A DNA stretch of 64,000 nucleotides from Mycolicibacterium parafortuitum. Its GTDB lineage: Bacteria > Actinomycetota > Actinomycetes > Mycobacteriales > Mycobacteriaceae. Shown here piece by piece: positions 16,376-24,613 of this stretch. The stretch's first letter is position 1; the number at the start of each line of letters is the position of its first letter. The stretch spans positions 1 to 64,000 of the forward strand of contig NZ_MVID01000033.1 of NCBI RefSeq assembly GCF_002086815.1. The letters run 5' to 3'. The notes under the pieces were generated by a model. That model was not told the DNA's origin. It was given only the letters and a program-made list of their open reading frames with translations, and did not search any database. A program made the position numbers and the translations under genes.

Positions 16376-17191
16376 CTACTTACCGGTTGCTGTGACGTCG
16401 AACTCCGCCGCCATCGCCGCACCGACGATGCCCGCGGTGTTCTGCAGCGTGGCCGCGACGACGGGCACCCGGTTCTGCAGCAGCGGAATCCATTTGTCGG
16501 CCTTGCGGCTGATACCGCCACCGGCGATGAACAGGTCCGGCCAGATCGCGTTCTCGATGGCGACCAGCACTTTTGTGACCTCACGGGTCCACCGCTCGTA
16601 CGTCCACTCCTTGCGTTCCTTCACCGAGCTCGCGGCGCGATGCTCGGCTTCCTTACCGTCGACCTCCAGGTGACCGAACTCGGTGTTGGGCAACAGCACC
16701 CCGTTGTGGATCACCGCCGAACCGATCCCGGTGCCGAAGGTCAGCAACACGATCACGCCGGTGTTGTCGCGTCCGGCACCGAATTTCTCTTCGGCGAGTC
16801 CCGCCGCGTCGGCGTCGTTGAGCACGGTGACCGGCTGGCCGCCGAGCTCGGCGGAGATGACGTCCCTGGCGCTGCGCCCGATCCAGGCCTTGTCGACGTT
16901 CGCGGCGGTGCGCACGATCCCGTCGGAGACCACCCCGGGGTAGGTGACCCCGAGCGGGCCGGTCCAGCCGAAGTGCCTGACGACCTCGGCGATGGTCTTC
17001 GCGACGGCCTCCGGTGTGGCCGGCTGCGGGGTCAGCAGTTTGAACCGCTCGCCGATCAGCGCCCCGGTGTCGAGGTCGACGATCCCGCCCTTGACGCCGC
17101 TGCCACCGACGTCGACCCCGAATCCTCGGCGGTGACCGGTGGACCCTGGTTGCGTGGCCGCAGCTGCGGTCGATGACTCGTCGGCGGTCAT
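16376..17191 (-). CDS. ppgK: Polyphosphate glucokinase
   Basis: 271 residues from ATG 17191, preceded by GAGGAG at ideal spacing; the open frame runs far upstream but has no other site. It is a ROK-family sugar kinase with G-V-D-V-G-G-S-G-V-K-G near residue 24, catalytic Asp in L-N-D-A-D-A-A-G, and the phosphate/ATP-binding L-T-F-G-T-G-I-G-S-A. T-E-F-G-H-L-E-V follows, typical of PpgK. The enzyme phosphorylates glucose using inorganic polyphosphate or ATP in the cytoplasm. It lies between sigA and the divergent suhB, as in M. tuberculosis. Confidence 0.93.
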   Translation of the reverse strand: MTADESSTAAAATQPGSTGHRRGFGVDVGGSGVKGGIVDLDTGALIGERFKLLTPQPATPEAVAKTIAEVVRHFGWTGPLGVTYPGVVSDGIVRTAANVDKAWIGRSARDVISAELGGQPVTVLNDADAAGLAEEKFGAGRDNTGVIVLLTFGTGIGSAVIHNGVLLPNTEFGHLEVDGKEAEHRAASSVKERKEWTYERWTREVTKVLVAIENAIWPDLFIAGGGISRKADKWIPLLQNRVPVVAATLQNTAGIVGAAMAAEFDVTATGK

Positions 17192-17317
17192 ACGGGCTCC
17201 TCTGCGCAGGTGGGCGATGAACGCGATGCCAACCCTATCGGCTGACCAATTGTCATGGGGGCTGGTCGCGCATCCCCTGCGGCGCCCGCCGGTCCCCGGA
17301 TGTGCTGCGATGGACCG

Positions 17318-18178
17318 GTGAGCGATACGAACCCCGGCACAGATCCCGCGCTGCTCCGTGAGGTGGCCGAGCAACTCGCGACCGAGGCCGCCGAATTCGT
17401 GCGCCGCCGCCGCGCGGAGGTGTTCGGTCAGGGGCCGTCCGGCACGGACGGTCTCGGCGGGGCGGTGCGGGTCAAGAGCAGCTCGACCGATCCGGTGACC
17501 GTCGTCGACACCGAGACCGAGCGGCTGCTGCGAGATCGGCTGGCGGCGCTGCGCCCCGGTGACGCGATCCTCGGCGAGGAGGAGGGCGGCGCCGTCGGCG
17601 TCGCGCCCGGACAGCTCACCTGGGTCCTCGACCCGATCGACGGCACGGTGAACTTTCTCTACGGGATCCCCGCGTACGCGGTGTCGGTCGGGGTGCGGCG
17701 CGACGGCGCCTCGGTCGCGGGCGCGGTCGCCGACGTCGCGGCGGGGGAGGTGTACTCCGCCGCGCTCGGCGGCGGGGCCCGGGTCCGGCGCGGCGATGTG
17801 GTCACCGAGCTGCGGTGCTCGTCGGCGGCCGACCTGTCGACCGCATTGGTCGGTACCGGGTTCTCCTACGACCGCGCGCACCGCCGCCGTCAGGGCGAGA
17901 TCATCGCGGAGCTGCTGCCGCAGGTCCGGGATCTGCGCCGGATCGGTTCGTGCGCACTGGATCTGTGCTCGGTGGCCGCGGGCCGGCTGGACGCGTACTT
18001 CGAGGACGACGTCCACGTCTGGGATTGGGCCGCCGCGGCGCTGATCGCCGCCGAGGCGGGTGCCCACGTGCGCCCCCCGGAATCGACGCAGGGCGGCGGC
18101 CGGATGGTCGCGGCCGCGCCGGGGATCCGCGAGCAGCTCGAGGCCGCGCTGGCGCGTGCCGGGGCGCTGGACGCCTAA
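17318..18178 (+). CDS. suhB: Inositol monophosphatase family protein SuhB
   Basis: 286 residues from GTG 17318. The metal-binding motif D-P-I-D-G-T-V-N-F lies near residue 103, the upstream acidic G-E-E-E-G near 84, and the closing W-D-W-A-A-A-A motif near 228, together defining the Mg-dependent, lithium-sensitive phosphatase fold. It dephosphorylates inositol-1-phosphate and related sugar phosphates. In mycobacteria inositol feeds phosphatidylinositol mannosides and mycothiol, and several paralogues exist, so the exact in vivo substrate is not certain. It is transcribed divergently from ppgK and converges on cei. Confidence 0.88.
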   Translation: MSDTNPGTDPALLREVAEQLATEAAEFVRRRRAEVFGQGPSGTDGLGGAVRVKSSSTDPVTVVDTETERLLRDRLAALRPGDAILGEEEGGAVGVAPGQLTWVLDPIDGTVNFLYGIPAYAVSVGVRRDGASVAGAVADVAAGEVYSAALGGGARVRRGDVVTELRCSSAADLSTALVGTGFSYDRAHRRRQGEIIAELLPQVRDLRRIGSCALDLCSVAAGRLDAYFEDDVHVWDWAAAALIAAEAGAHVRPPESTQGGGRMVAAAPGIREQLEAALARAGALDA

Positions 18179-18194
18179 GCGGCGCCCGTCGAGC

Positions 18195-18860
18195 TCAGCA
18201 GGTGCCGGTGTGGGCCTTGACCAGCAGATCGGGATCGGCGGGCTGGGTCGCCTCCGGCATCAGGCTCGACAGCACCGCGTCGATGTCGTCGCTGTGGGTC
18301 AGCTCGGTGAAGTCGGTGCCGATGGCCAGATCGACGGTGTCGTCGGTACGGCCGTCCTGGAACAGCTCCGTGCACGGTGCGACGAGCCACAGCGAGGCCG
18401 CTGCCGCGCGCCCGGCCGGACCGAACCGGATCTGGCCCTGGCACTGCAGCCGCGCGGAGGCGTAGATCGGGTCGTTGGCCGCCTCGGGGTCGGTGAACCC
18501 GAGATCGCGCAGCTCACCGGCCACGGCGCCGGCCTGTCCGCCCTGGCCGCTGGCGTTGAGCACGCGGATCCTGGCGTCGGCGAGTTTGGCCGGCGTCACG
18601 TCGAGCATCGTCGACCGGGAGACCTGTTCGCCGAGGTCGGGCACCGGGGCGTTGGGCTCGGTGGGGGCCGGCGGCGGGTTGCAGACCGCCGCCTGGGGCA
18701 CCTCGGGTGGCCGCGACAGCGCGATCATCCACACCATCAGGGCGGCGACCGCCAGGCACCCGAACATCACGATGCCGGGGATGAAATTGCGACGGCGGAA
18801 CGGACGTCCGTGTTTGTCGAACGCCGTGCCCTCCGTGATTTGCGCGACCACGTCCAGCAC
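18195..18860 (-). CDS. cei: Cell envelope integrity protein Cei (LytR_C domain)
   Basis: 221 residues from GTG 18860; a second GTG three codons in is possible. A short cytoplasmic tail (F-D-K-H-G-R-P-F-R-R-R-N-F) is followed by one membrane segment at about 29-50. A Pro-rich linker leads to an extracytoplasmic LytR_C-type domain beginning R-I-R-V-L-N-A-S-G-Q-G-G. Four Cys outside the membrane could form disulfides. It matches M. tuberculosis Rv2700 (Cei) in position and architecture, a factor needed for envelope integrity and virulence there. A CRP-type site lies 57 bases upstream. Confidence 0.85.
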   Translation of the reverse strand: MLDVVAQITEGTAFDKHGRPFRRRNFIPGIVMFGCLAVAALMVWMIALSRPPEVPQAAVCNPPPAPTEPNAPVPDLGEQVSRSTMLDVTPAKLADARIRVLNASGQGGQAGAVAGELRDLGFTDPEAANDPIYASARLQCQGQIRFGPAGRAAAASLWLVAPCTELFQDGRTDDTVDLAIGTDFTELTHSDDIDAVLSSLMPEATQPADPDLLVKAHTGTC

Positions 18861-18916
18861 TCTAGAGCCCGCCCCACCAGGGCACCGACCGGCTCTACAA
18901 CCACAGAGATCTGTAC

Positions 18917-18932
18917 TGTGATGTAAATCACA
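18917..18932. promoter_or_regulatory. Perfect CRP/FNR-type operator between cei and the DUF4193 gene
   Basis: TGTGATGTAAATCACA is an exact TGTGA-N6-TCACA palindrome, and the symmetry extends one base further on each side (ACTGTGAT at 18915-18922 and ATCACAGT at 18927-18934). Mycobacterial CRP (Rv3676) recognises this consensus with cAMP. It lies 57 bases upstream of cei and 95 bases upstream of the divergent DUF4193 gene, so it could serve either promoter. Confidence 0.7.
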
Positions 18933-19026
18933 GTAGAACCGGTGTCATTCCGGGCACGAATCATTTGGCGGCAGCGTTCGACGCTGGTACAAAGCACTGC
19001 TGCAACGCTTCATGGAGGGGACAGGT

Positions 19027-19329
19027 ATGGCCACCGACTACGACGCCCCAAGGCGCACTGAGACTGATGACGTCTCTGAGGATTCCCTAGAGGAACTGAA
19101 GGCACGGCGCAATGAAGCGCAATCAGCTGTCGTCGACGTCGACGAATCAGAATCCGCGGAAAATTTCGAGCTTCCGGGAGCCGATCTCTCCGGTGAGGAG
19201 CTGTCGGTCCGGGTGATCCCGAAGCAGGCCGACGAATTCACCTGCTCGAGCTGCTTCCTGGTGCACCATCGCAGCCGTCTCGCGAGCGAGAAGAACGGCA
19301 TGTTGATCTGCACCGACTGCGCCGCCTGA
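19027..19329 (+). CDS. DUF4193 family zinc-ribbon protein
   Basis: 100 residues from ATG 19027 with a strong GGAGGGG upstream. The N-terminal 60 residues are acidic and disordered. The C-terminus has C-S-S-C at about 78-81 and C-T-D-C near the end (C-T-D-C-A-A), a four-Cys zinc ribbon. Small actinobacterial DUF4193 proteins occupy this position next to dut and cei (Rv2699c in M. tuberculosis) and are often described as essential or highly expressed; their molecular role is not known to me. The cysteine pairs and very acidic tail resemble RNA-polymerase-associated small proteins, but that is only a resemblance. Confidence 0.85.
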   Translation: MATDYDAPRRTETDDVSEDSLEELKARRNEAQSAVVDVDESESAENFELPGADLSGEELSVRVIPKQADEFTCSSCFLVHHRSRLASEKNGMLICTDCAA

Positions 19330-19357
19330 CGGCGGCTTCCGCCGGGTTCTCGCTGCG

Positions 19358-19840
19358 CTAGCTGATGAGCGCGGCGAGAACCTTGTCCGGATGCCTCGCG
19401 CTGATCAGCCAGTACGGCGTGGGGTCATCCGGATCATCGAGAACCAGCAGAACCATCGGCCCGATCCAGCTTTTGTGCACCACGTAAGCGGCCGGATCCA
19501 GCTGGCGACCCAGCGCCGCCGATTTCGCCGATTTGGGCACCACCGCCGACCGGGACACCACCGAGGCGGGCAGATGGGCGTTGCCCACCCACAGTTCAGT
19601 TTCGGCACCGTCGCCGCCGGACACCACCCGCACCTCGGTCCTGCCCAGCGCGACCAGCACGACCGCGGCCACAGGCAGCAGCACCGCATACGGCAGCCAG
19701 TCGGGCAGGGCGCTGACACCCTGGTCGACCTCGAGCGCGATCAGCGCGGCCATGCCCAGCCCGGGCAGCCACCACCACAGCGGCACCCACAATCGCTCGC
19801 GGTAGCGGACGGATTGGGCGGTGGCGCGCGTCTCGGACAC
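19358..19840 (-). CDS. DUF3093 membrane protein
   Basis: 160 residues from GTG 19840; a longer frame to 19873 exists, but the family start is S-E-T-R-A-like. Two hydrophobic segments follow the R-Y-R-E-R-L-W-V-P motif (about 25-45 and 50-70), then a soluble beta-rich domain ending W-L-I-S-A-R-H-P-D-K-V-L, typical of DUF3093. The protein resembles Rv2698 in length and position. Function is unknown. It is divergent from dut, their starts lying only 25 bases apart, so the two probably share overlapping promoters and may be leaderless. Confidence 0.82.
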   Translation of the reverse strand: MSETRATAQSVRYRERLWVPLWWWLPGLGMAALIALEVDQGVSALPDWLPYAVLLPVAAVVLVALGRTEVRVVSGGDGAETELWVGNAHLPASVVSRSAVVPKSAKSAALGRQLDPAAYVVHKSWIGPMVLLVLDDPDDPTPYWLISARHPDKVLAALIS

Positions 19841-19865
19841 GCGGTTCAGAGTAATCTCTGACGTC

Positions 19866-20330
19866 GTGTCCACCTCTCTGGCGGTCGTGCGTCTCGACCG
19901 CGACCTTCCGTTGCCCAGCCGGGCGCACGATGGCGACGCGGGCGTCGATCTCTACAGCGCCCAGGACGTCGAACTGGCCCCGGGGCAGCGGGCACTGGTA
20001 CCCACCGGGGTTGCGGTGGCGATTCCGCACGGCATGGTGGGACTCATTCATCCGCGCTCAGGACTGGCTGCGCGCGTTGGGCTTTCGATCGTCAACAGCC
20101 CGGGCACCGTCGACGCGGGCTATCGCGGCGAACTCAAGGTGTGCCTGATCAACCTCGACCCCGCCGCCCCGATCCACATCAGCCGCGGCGACCGGATCGC
20201 GCAGTTGGTGGTGCAGCGCGTCGAACTGCCGGAGTTGGTCGAGGTCACATCGTTCGACGAGGCGGGGCTGGCCGATACGACTCGCGGCGACGGTGGCTAC
20301 GGGTCCTCGGGTGGACATGCCAGTCTGTAG
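19866..20330 (+). CDS. dut: Deoxyuridine 5'-triphosphate nucleotidohydrolase
   Basis: 154 residues from GTG 19866, the same length as M. tuberculosis Dut. All five dUTPase motifs are visible: A-G-V-D-L-Y-S at about 24, P-R-S-G-L-A near 64, G-T-V-D-A-G-Y-R-G-E near 80, G-D-R-I-A-Q-L near 112, and the flexible C-terminal R-G-D-G-G-Y-G-S-S-G. The homotrimer hydrolyses dUTP to dUMP, keeping uracil out of DNA and supplying thymidylate synthesis. It reads toward the DUF3710 gene 29 bases on, probably one transcript. Confidence 0.96.
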   Translation: MSTSLAVVRLDRDLPLPSRAHDGDAGVDLYSAQDVELAPGQRALVPTGVAVAIPHGMVGLIHPRSGLAARVGLSIVNSPGTVDAGYRGELKVCLINLDPAAPIHISRGDRIAQLVVQRVELPELVEVTSFDEAGLADTTRGDGGYGSSGGHASL

Positions 20331-20359
20331 GTAGTGGTGCCACGGCGCCAGGAAGAACG

Positions 20360-21121
20360 ATGGGTAGACACCGGAGCGAGAGCGAGAGGGCGGACATGCC
20401 CGAGGAGGTGACGTCGGTGGACACCGATGAGGTGCTGGAAGGCCCGTTCGACATCGAGGATTTCGACGACCCGGCGGACGCCGCGGTCGCGCGGCTCGAC
20501 CTGGGCTCGGTGCTGATTCCGATGCCCGAGGGCGGCCAGGTTCAGGTCGAACTCAACGAGGCGGGCACACCGAGTGCGGTGTGGGTGGTGACGCCGCAAG
20601 GGCGCTTCACGATCGCCGCGTACGCCGCGCCGAAGTCGGCCGGTCTGTGGCGCGAGGTCGCCGGGGAGCTGGCCGACTCGCTGCGCCGCGACGCACCGAA
20701 GGTCAGCATCGAGGACGGGCCGTGGGGCCGCGAGGTCGTCGGCTCGGCCGGTGAGGGATCCGCCGTCGTGCGGTTCATCGGGGTCGACGGCTACCGCTGG
20801 ATGGTCCGCTGCGTGGTCAACGGCGCGTTCGAGCAGATCGACGCGTTGTCCGAGCAGGCGCGAGATGCGCTGGCCGACACGGTGGTACGCCGTGGCGATA
20901 CGCCGCTGCCGGTGCGTACACCGCTGCCGGTGCAGCTTCCGGAGCCGATGGCCGCCCAGCTGGCCGCGGCGCAGCAGCAGGCCGCGGCCGCGCAACAGCA
21001 GCAGGTGGCCGCGCAGCAGCAGCCCGCTCCGGCGCAGCAGCAGGAGCCGCCGCAGCCGAACGCCCGCCGCACCACGTCGGGATCGGCGATGCAGCAGCTG
21101 AGGACCATCACCGGCGGCTGA
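20360..21121 (+). CDS. DUF3710 domain protein with Gln-rich tail
   Basis: 253 residues from ATG 20360, with AGGAAG upstream. The conserved part runs from P-F-D-I-E-D-F to about residue 195 and includes R-L-D-L-G-S-V-L-I-P-M-P and G-V-D-G-Y-R-W-M-V-R, characteristic of DUF3710. The last 55 residues are low-complexity Gln/Ala/Pro repeats (A-Q-Q-Q), then R-T-T-S-G-S-A-M-Q-Q-L-R. It matches Rv2696c in place. No activity is known to me. A 17-bp duplication covers its stop codon. Confidence 0.85.
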   Translation: MGRHRSESERADMPEEVTSVDTDEVLEGPFDIEDFDDPADAAVARLDLGSVLIPMPEGGQVQVELNEAGTPSAVWVVTPQGRFTIAAYAAPKSAGLWREVAGELADSLRRDAPKVSIEDGPWGREVVGSAGEGSAVVRFIGVDGYRWMVRCVVNGAFEQIDALSEQARDALADTVVRRGDTPLPVRTPLPVQLPEPMAAQLAAAQQQAAAAQQQQVAAQQQPAPAQQQEPPQPNARRTTSGSAMQQLRTITGG

Positions 21122-21147
21122 CGATCAGGCCCGGCGGCTGACGATCA
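21111..21147. repeat. 17-bp direct duplication at the DUF3710 stop codon
   Basis: CCGGCGGCTGACGATCA occurs at 21111-21127 and again at 21131-21147, separated by three bases. The first copy contains the TGA stop at 21119-21121. This looks like slippage or a short tandem duplication; the second copy changes nothing in the encoded protein. Confidence 0.75.
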
Positions 21148-21184
21148 AGCGGTGAGGGACGAGCCGCGTTGAGGAAGCCGCCAA

Positions 21185-21904
21185 TCAGCCCCGGCTCTCG
21201 GCGTCCCGCAGCGCGGCCAGGCTCATCGCCCCGAGGATGCCCGGGTCCGCGCCGATCTCGTCGAGCGTGACGGTGCGCAGGGCCGCGCACGGCGCCGCGG
21301 ACGCCCACTCGACGCCGATCTCCAGCGGGTGCACCGCGTCGTCGGTCGCCGACACCACGCCCAGCGGCGCGGTCAGCGTCTCCAGTTGCACGCTGGTCGG
21401 TGCCGTGTAGCCGGCCGCCTCGTCCATCGCATCCGGCAGCGACGGCCACTGCCCGAGCCACGACCGGGACAGCTCGTCGGCCAGCCAGCGCGGGCTGCCC
21501 GCCCGCATCTGCGCGGTCGCCGACACCAGGCCGTCGCGCCGCAGCAACTCCGCCGAGTACCGGGCGGCGTGCGCCGCGGGCGCGGTGTCGGGTTCACCGG
21601 TCCAGGCGGGTAGCGCCACCAACACAGCGAGCGCGTGGCCGGGGTGGCGCAACGCCCACTCCACCGCCACCGCGGCGCCGATCGACACCCCGCCGACGGC
21701 GATCGGCCGGCGATCACCGGCCAGCCACGCGTCGGTCAACTCGTCCCGGTAGCCGTCGAGCAACCGGTCGGGCTGCGGCCGCGGCGCCACCACCACCGCC
21801 CCTTCCTGGTGCAACGCTGTGGAAAACGCCCGGTAGACGAAGTCGTCGTCGGATCCGGTGCCGGGCAGCAGCACCGTGGTGACACCGCGAAGATTGACCG
21901 CCAT
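21185..21904 (-). CDS. Alpha/beta hydrolase
   Basis: 239 residues from ATG 21904; a longer frame to 21949 lacks conservation in style. The nucleophile elbow is G-V-S-I-G at about residue 77. An oxyanion strand V-L-L-P-G-T-G-S-D-D lies near the N-terminus. A late Asp occurs near D-D-A-V-H. The C-terminus is A-L-R-D-A-E-S-R. It corresponds to Rv2695 by position. The substrate is unknown; small esterase or thioesterase-like activity is the general expectation for the fold. It is on the opposite strand from both neighbours and divergent from the OB-fold gene. Confidence 0.75.
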   Translation of the reverse strand: MAVNLRGVTTVLLPGTGSDDDFVYRAFSTALHQEGAVVVAPRPQPDRLLDGYRDELTDAWLAGDRRPIAVGGVSIGAAVAVEWALRHPGHALAVLVALPAWTGEPDTAPAAHAARYSAELLRRDGLVSATAQMRAGSPRWLADELSRSWLGQWPSLPDAMDEAAGYTAPTSVQLETLTAPLGVVSATDDAVHPLEIGVEWASAAPCAALRTVTLDEIGADPGILGAMSLAALRDAESRG

Positions 21905-22047
21905 GTTTTGATCGTGCCTGGTCGGGGAAGCCCGCTCGCCGAGACCCACGCAACACGCCTGACGTAGTTAGCACTTCGGAACCAACAGGTCTACCGTGGC
22001 GTTGGTCAAAGGGAAGCCACAGAGGCTTGGCAGAAGGTGGAGAGGCC

Positions 22048-22419
22048 ATGGCTACGGCCGAGGGATATCTTCGACGGCTCACCCGCCGGCTGACGGAAGA
22101 TCCGGAACAACTCGACGTCGCGGAACTCAGCGACGAGGCGGCCAGCACGGGCGCCCAGAAGGCGATCGACTGCCAACGCGGGCAGGAAGTCACCATGATC
22201 GGCACCCTGCGCAGCGTCGAGTGCAACGGCAAGAGCTGCGCGGGCGGGGTGAAGGCCGAACTGTTCGACGGCACCGACTCGGTGATGCTGGTGTGGCTCG
22301 GCCAGCGCCGCATCCCCGGTATCGAGTCGGGGCGCACCCTGAAGGTGCACGGCCGGGTCGGCAAGCTCGACAACGGCTCGAAGGCGATCTACAACCCCCA
22401 CTACGAGATTCAGAAGTGA
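22048..22419 (+). CDS. OB-fold nucleic-acid-binding protein
   Basis: 123 residues from ATG 22048. After a helical lead (Y-L-R-R-L-T-R-R-L-T), the C-terminal 80 residues make an OB fold: V-T-M-I-G-T-L-R-S-V, A-E-L-F-D-G-T-D-S-V-M-L-V-W-L-G, and G-R-T-L-K-V-H-G-R-V, like the tRNA/helicase-type OB domains. It matches Rv2694c in size and location. Binding of nucleic acid is inferred from the fold. The stop overlaps the GTG of the DUF3159 gene, which suggests co-translation with a membrane protein. Confidence 0.8.
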   Translation: MATAEGYLRRLTRRLTEDPEQLDVAELSDEAASTGAQKAIDCQRGQEVTMIGTLRSVECNGKSCAGGVKAELFDGTDSVMLVWLGQRRIPGIESGRTLKVHGRVGKLDNGSKAIYNPHYEIQK

Positions 22420-23156
22420 GCGACCCCGGCACCGAACCGGGCACCCAGACCCCACCGCCGCGAGGCGCGGCCGTCCTGGAACAGATGGGCGGCATCAGCG
22501 GCCTGATCTATTCGTCCCTGCCGGTTCTGGTGTTCGTTCCCGTCTCCTCGGCATTCGGCCTGATGCCCGCGATCGGCGCGGCGCTCGGCGTGGCCACCCT
22601 GATCCTGATCTGGCGGCTCTACCGCCGCGACACCGTCCAGCCCGCCGTGTCCGGATTCTTCGGTGTCGGCATCAGCGCGCTCATCGCCTACCTCGTCGGC
22701 GCCTCGAAAGGCTACTTCCTGCTGGGCATCTGGACGTCGCTGTTCTGGGCGGTGGTGTTCGCGCTGTCCGTCGTGATCCGCAGGCCGGTGGTCGGCTACA
22801 TCTGGGGCTGGGTGGCCACCCACGACCGCCGCTGGCGTGAGGTCCGCAGTGCGGTGCTCGCGTTCGACGCGGCGACGCTGGTGTGGGTGGCGGTGTTTGC
22901 GTCCCGCTTCGTCGTGCAGCACCACCTGTACGACGCGGACCAGACGGGCTGGCTCGGCGTCGCCCGCATCGCGATGGGATGGCCGCTGACCGCGGTCGCC
23001 GCGCTGGTGACCTACCTGGCCATCCGGCGGGCCCAGCGGGCCGTCCGCGAAGCCGGCGTCGACAAGAGTGCCGACGCTGAAGATGTCGCTCCTGAAGTCG
23101 CCGATCCCGAGGTCGTCGACCCTGACGCCGACGACGCGGCGCGCAGAACGAGCTAG
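22416..23156 (+). CDS. DUF3159 integral membrane protein
   Basis: 246 residues from GTG 22416, overlapping the previous stop by four bases; the open frame further upstream is out of register with real coding. After M-G-G-I-S-G-L-I-Y-S-S-L there are about six membrane segments between residues 25 and 205. The conserved pair A-S-K-G-Y-F-L-L-G-I-W and R-R-P-V-V-G-Y-I-W-G-W marks the DUF3159 family. The C-terminal 40 residues are acidic and disordered. The transported substrate, if any, is unknown. The gene ends converging on ceoC with a four-base overlap. Confidence 0.82.
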   Translation: MSDPGTEPGTQTPPPRGAAVLEQMGGISGLIYSSLPVLVFVPVSSAFGLMPAIGAALGVATLILIWRLYRRDTVQPAVSGFFGVGISALIAYLVGASKGYFLLGIWTSLFWAVVFALSVVIRRPVVGYIWGWVATHDRRWREVRSAVLAFDAATLVWVAVFASRFVVQHHLYDADQTGWLGVARIAMGWPLTAVAALVTYLAIRRAQRAVREAGVDKSADAEDVAPEVADPEVVDPDADDAARRTS

Positions 23157-23821
23157 GAACGCGGCTGCGGGTTCAGCAGCAGCGCGCGCAGGTCGTCCTC
23201 GGCCTCGGCGGCGGTCACGAACAGCAGTTCGTCACCGCCCTCCAGCGGCTCGTCGCGCTCCGGCACGATGACGCGCGGACCCCGCAGGATCGTGACCAGC
23301 GTCGCGTCGCGCGGCAGTTCCAGGCGTTTGACGGGCTTACCGCCCCACGGGGTGTCGTCGGGCAGCGTGATCTCGACCAGGTTGGCCTGCCCCTTGCGGA
23401 ATTCCATCAGCCGCACCAGGTCTCCGACCGAGACAGCTTCCTCGACCAGCGACGCCAGCATCCGGGGCGTGGACACCGCGACGTCGACACCCCAGGCCTC
23501 GTCGAAGAGCCACTCGTTGCGCGGGTCGTTGACCCGCGCGACCACCCGCGGCACCGCGAACTCCGTCTTCGACAGCAGGCTGAGCACGACGTTGGCCTTG
23601 TCGTCGCCCGTCGCGGCGATCACCACGTCGAAGTCCTGCAGGCTCACCGACTCCAGCAGGCTGAGCTCGCACGCATCCCCGAGGCGCCAGTGCGCGGCCG
23701 GGATCGCGTCGACGTCGATGTGGTCGGGATCGCGCTCCAGCAGCGTCACCTCGTGGGCATCGACGAGCTCGCGGGCGATGGAGCGTCCGACAGCACCCGC
23801 GCCGGCGATGGCGACCTTCAT
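23153..23821 (-). CDS. ceoC: TrkA-type potassium uptake regulatory subunit CeoC
   Basis: 222 residues starting M-K-V-A-I-A-G-A-G-A-V-G-R, a Rossmann RCK-N domain with GxGxxG for NAD(H)/ATP. An acidic residue ends the second strand (L-L-E-R-D-P). An RCK-C domain follows from about residue 140. With CeoB it forms the cytosolic gating part of a Trk-type K+ uptake system, as in M. tuberculosis Rv2692-Rv2691. It follows ceoB by 19 bases in the same operon. A partner membrane pore subunit is not evident; the divergent APC permease has been suggested as a neighbour but is a different family. Confidence 0.88.
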   Translation of the reverse strand: MKVAIAGAGAVGRSIARELVDAHEVTLLERDPDHIDVDAIPAAHWRLGDACELSLLESVSLQDFDVVIAATGDDKANVVLSLLSKTEFAVPRVVARVNDPRNEWLFDEAWGVDVAVSTPRMLASLVEEAVSVGDLVRLMEFRKGQANLVEITLPDDTPWGGKPVKRLELPRDATLVTILRGPRVIVPERDEPLEGGDELLFVTAAEAEDDLRALLLNPQPRS

Positions 23822-23840
23822 GCGACCGTCACCTCCTGTG

Positions 23841-24515
23841 TCATCGGTCCTCCGCGTCCTCGCTCGGCGGCAGCGCCGCGATGGCCAGCGCCTCGGCGAT
23901 GTGGCCGGAGATCGCGGCGAGGTAAACCTGGTCGCCGGCCTGGATGACGGTCTTGGCGTCGGGCAGCAGGCCCGCGCCGAACCGGATCATGAACGCGACC
24001 CGCCCGGCGGTCGCGGCCTCCAGTTCGGGGATGCGTCTGCCGACCCAGTCCTCGTGCAGCGCCAGCTCGGTCACCCCGACATTGCCGGTGGGGTCGCGCC
24101 ATTTGGTGGTCTCGGTCTCGCGGGTCAGCACGTTGAGCAGTCGGTCGGTGGTCCACGGCACCGTCGCCACGGTCGGGATGCCGAGCCGTTCGTAGACCGC
24201 GGCGCGCTTGGCGTCGTAGATGCGGGCCACCACCCGTTGCACGCCGAACGTCTCCCGCGCCACCCGCGCCGAGATGATGTTGGAGTTGTCGCCGGAGGAC
24301 ACCGCCGCGAACGCGGCCGCATCCTCGATGCCGGCCCGGATCAGTACATCGCGGTCGAAGCCCATACCGAGCACGCGTTCGCCTGAGAAGTCGGGGGAGA
24401 GCCGGTGAAACGCGGTGCCGTCGCGGTCGATCACCGCGACGTCGTGGCCGATCCTGGCCAGGCTGTCCGACAGGGACGCACCCACGCGGCCGCACCCCAT
24501 CACCACTACGCGCAC
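23841..24515 (-). CDS. ceoB: TrkA-type potassium uptake regulatory subunit CeoB
   Basis: 224 residues from GTG 24515, with GGAAAGGA upstream. R-V-V-V-M-G-C-G-R-V-G-A-S is the nucleotide-binding Rossmann start, D-R-D-G the acidic end of strand 2, and A-A-V-S-S-G-D-N-S-N-I typical of TrkA. A C-terminal RCK-C domain begins near residue 135. Together with CeoC it should sense nucleotides and gate K+ uptake at the membrane. The promoter lies in the 98-base divergent gap before the APC-type permease. Confidence 0.88.
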   Translation of the reverse strand: MRVVVMGCGRVGASLSDSLARIGHDVAVIDRDGTAFHRLSPDFSGERVLGMGFDRDVLIRAGIEDAAAFAAVSSGDNSNIISARVARETFGVQRVVARIYDAKRAAVYERLGIPTVATVPWTTDRLLNVLTRETETTKWRDPTGNVGVTELALHEDWVGRRIPELEAATAGRVAFMIRFGAGLLPDAKTVIQAGDQVYLAAISGHIAEALAIAALPPSEDAEDR

Positions 24516-24613
24516 TCTGTGGGTCCTTTCCGGCCGGGCCTGCTGCAAACCAGCGCCCCCGAACGCTACCGCTTTCCGACGGCCGGTGGCCGTCAGGCTT
24601 ACTCTTGGCAGTC

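Noticed and set aside
20950..21060. CRISPR-like or satellite repeat from repeated CAGCAGCAG units
   Set aside because: It encodes the Gln-rich tail of the DUF3710 protein; there are no spacers and no regular unit. No CRISPR array was seen anywhere.
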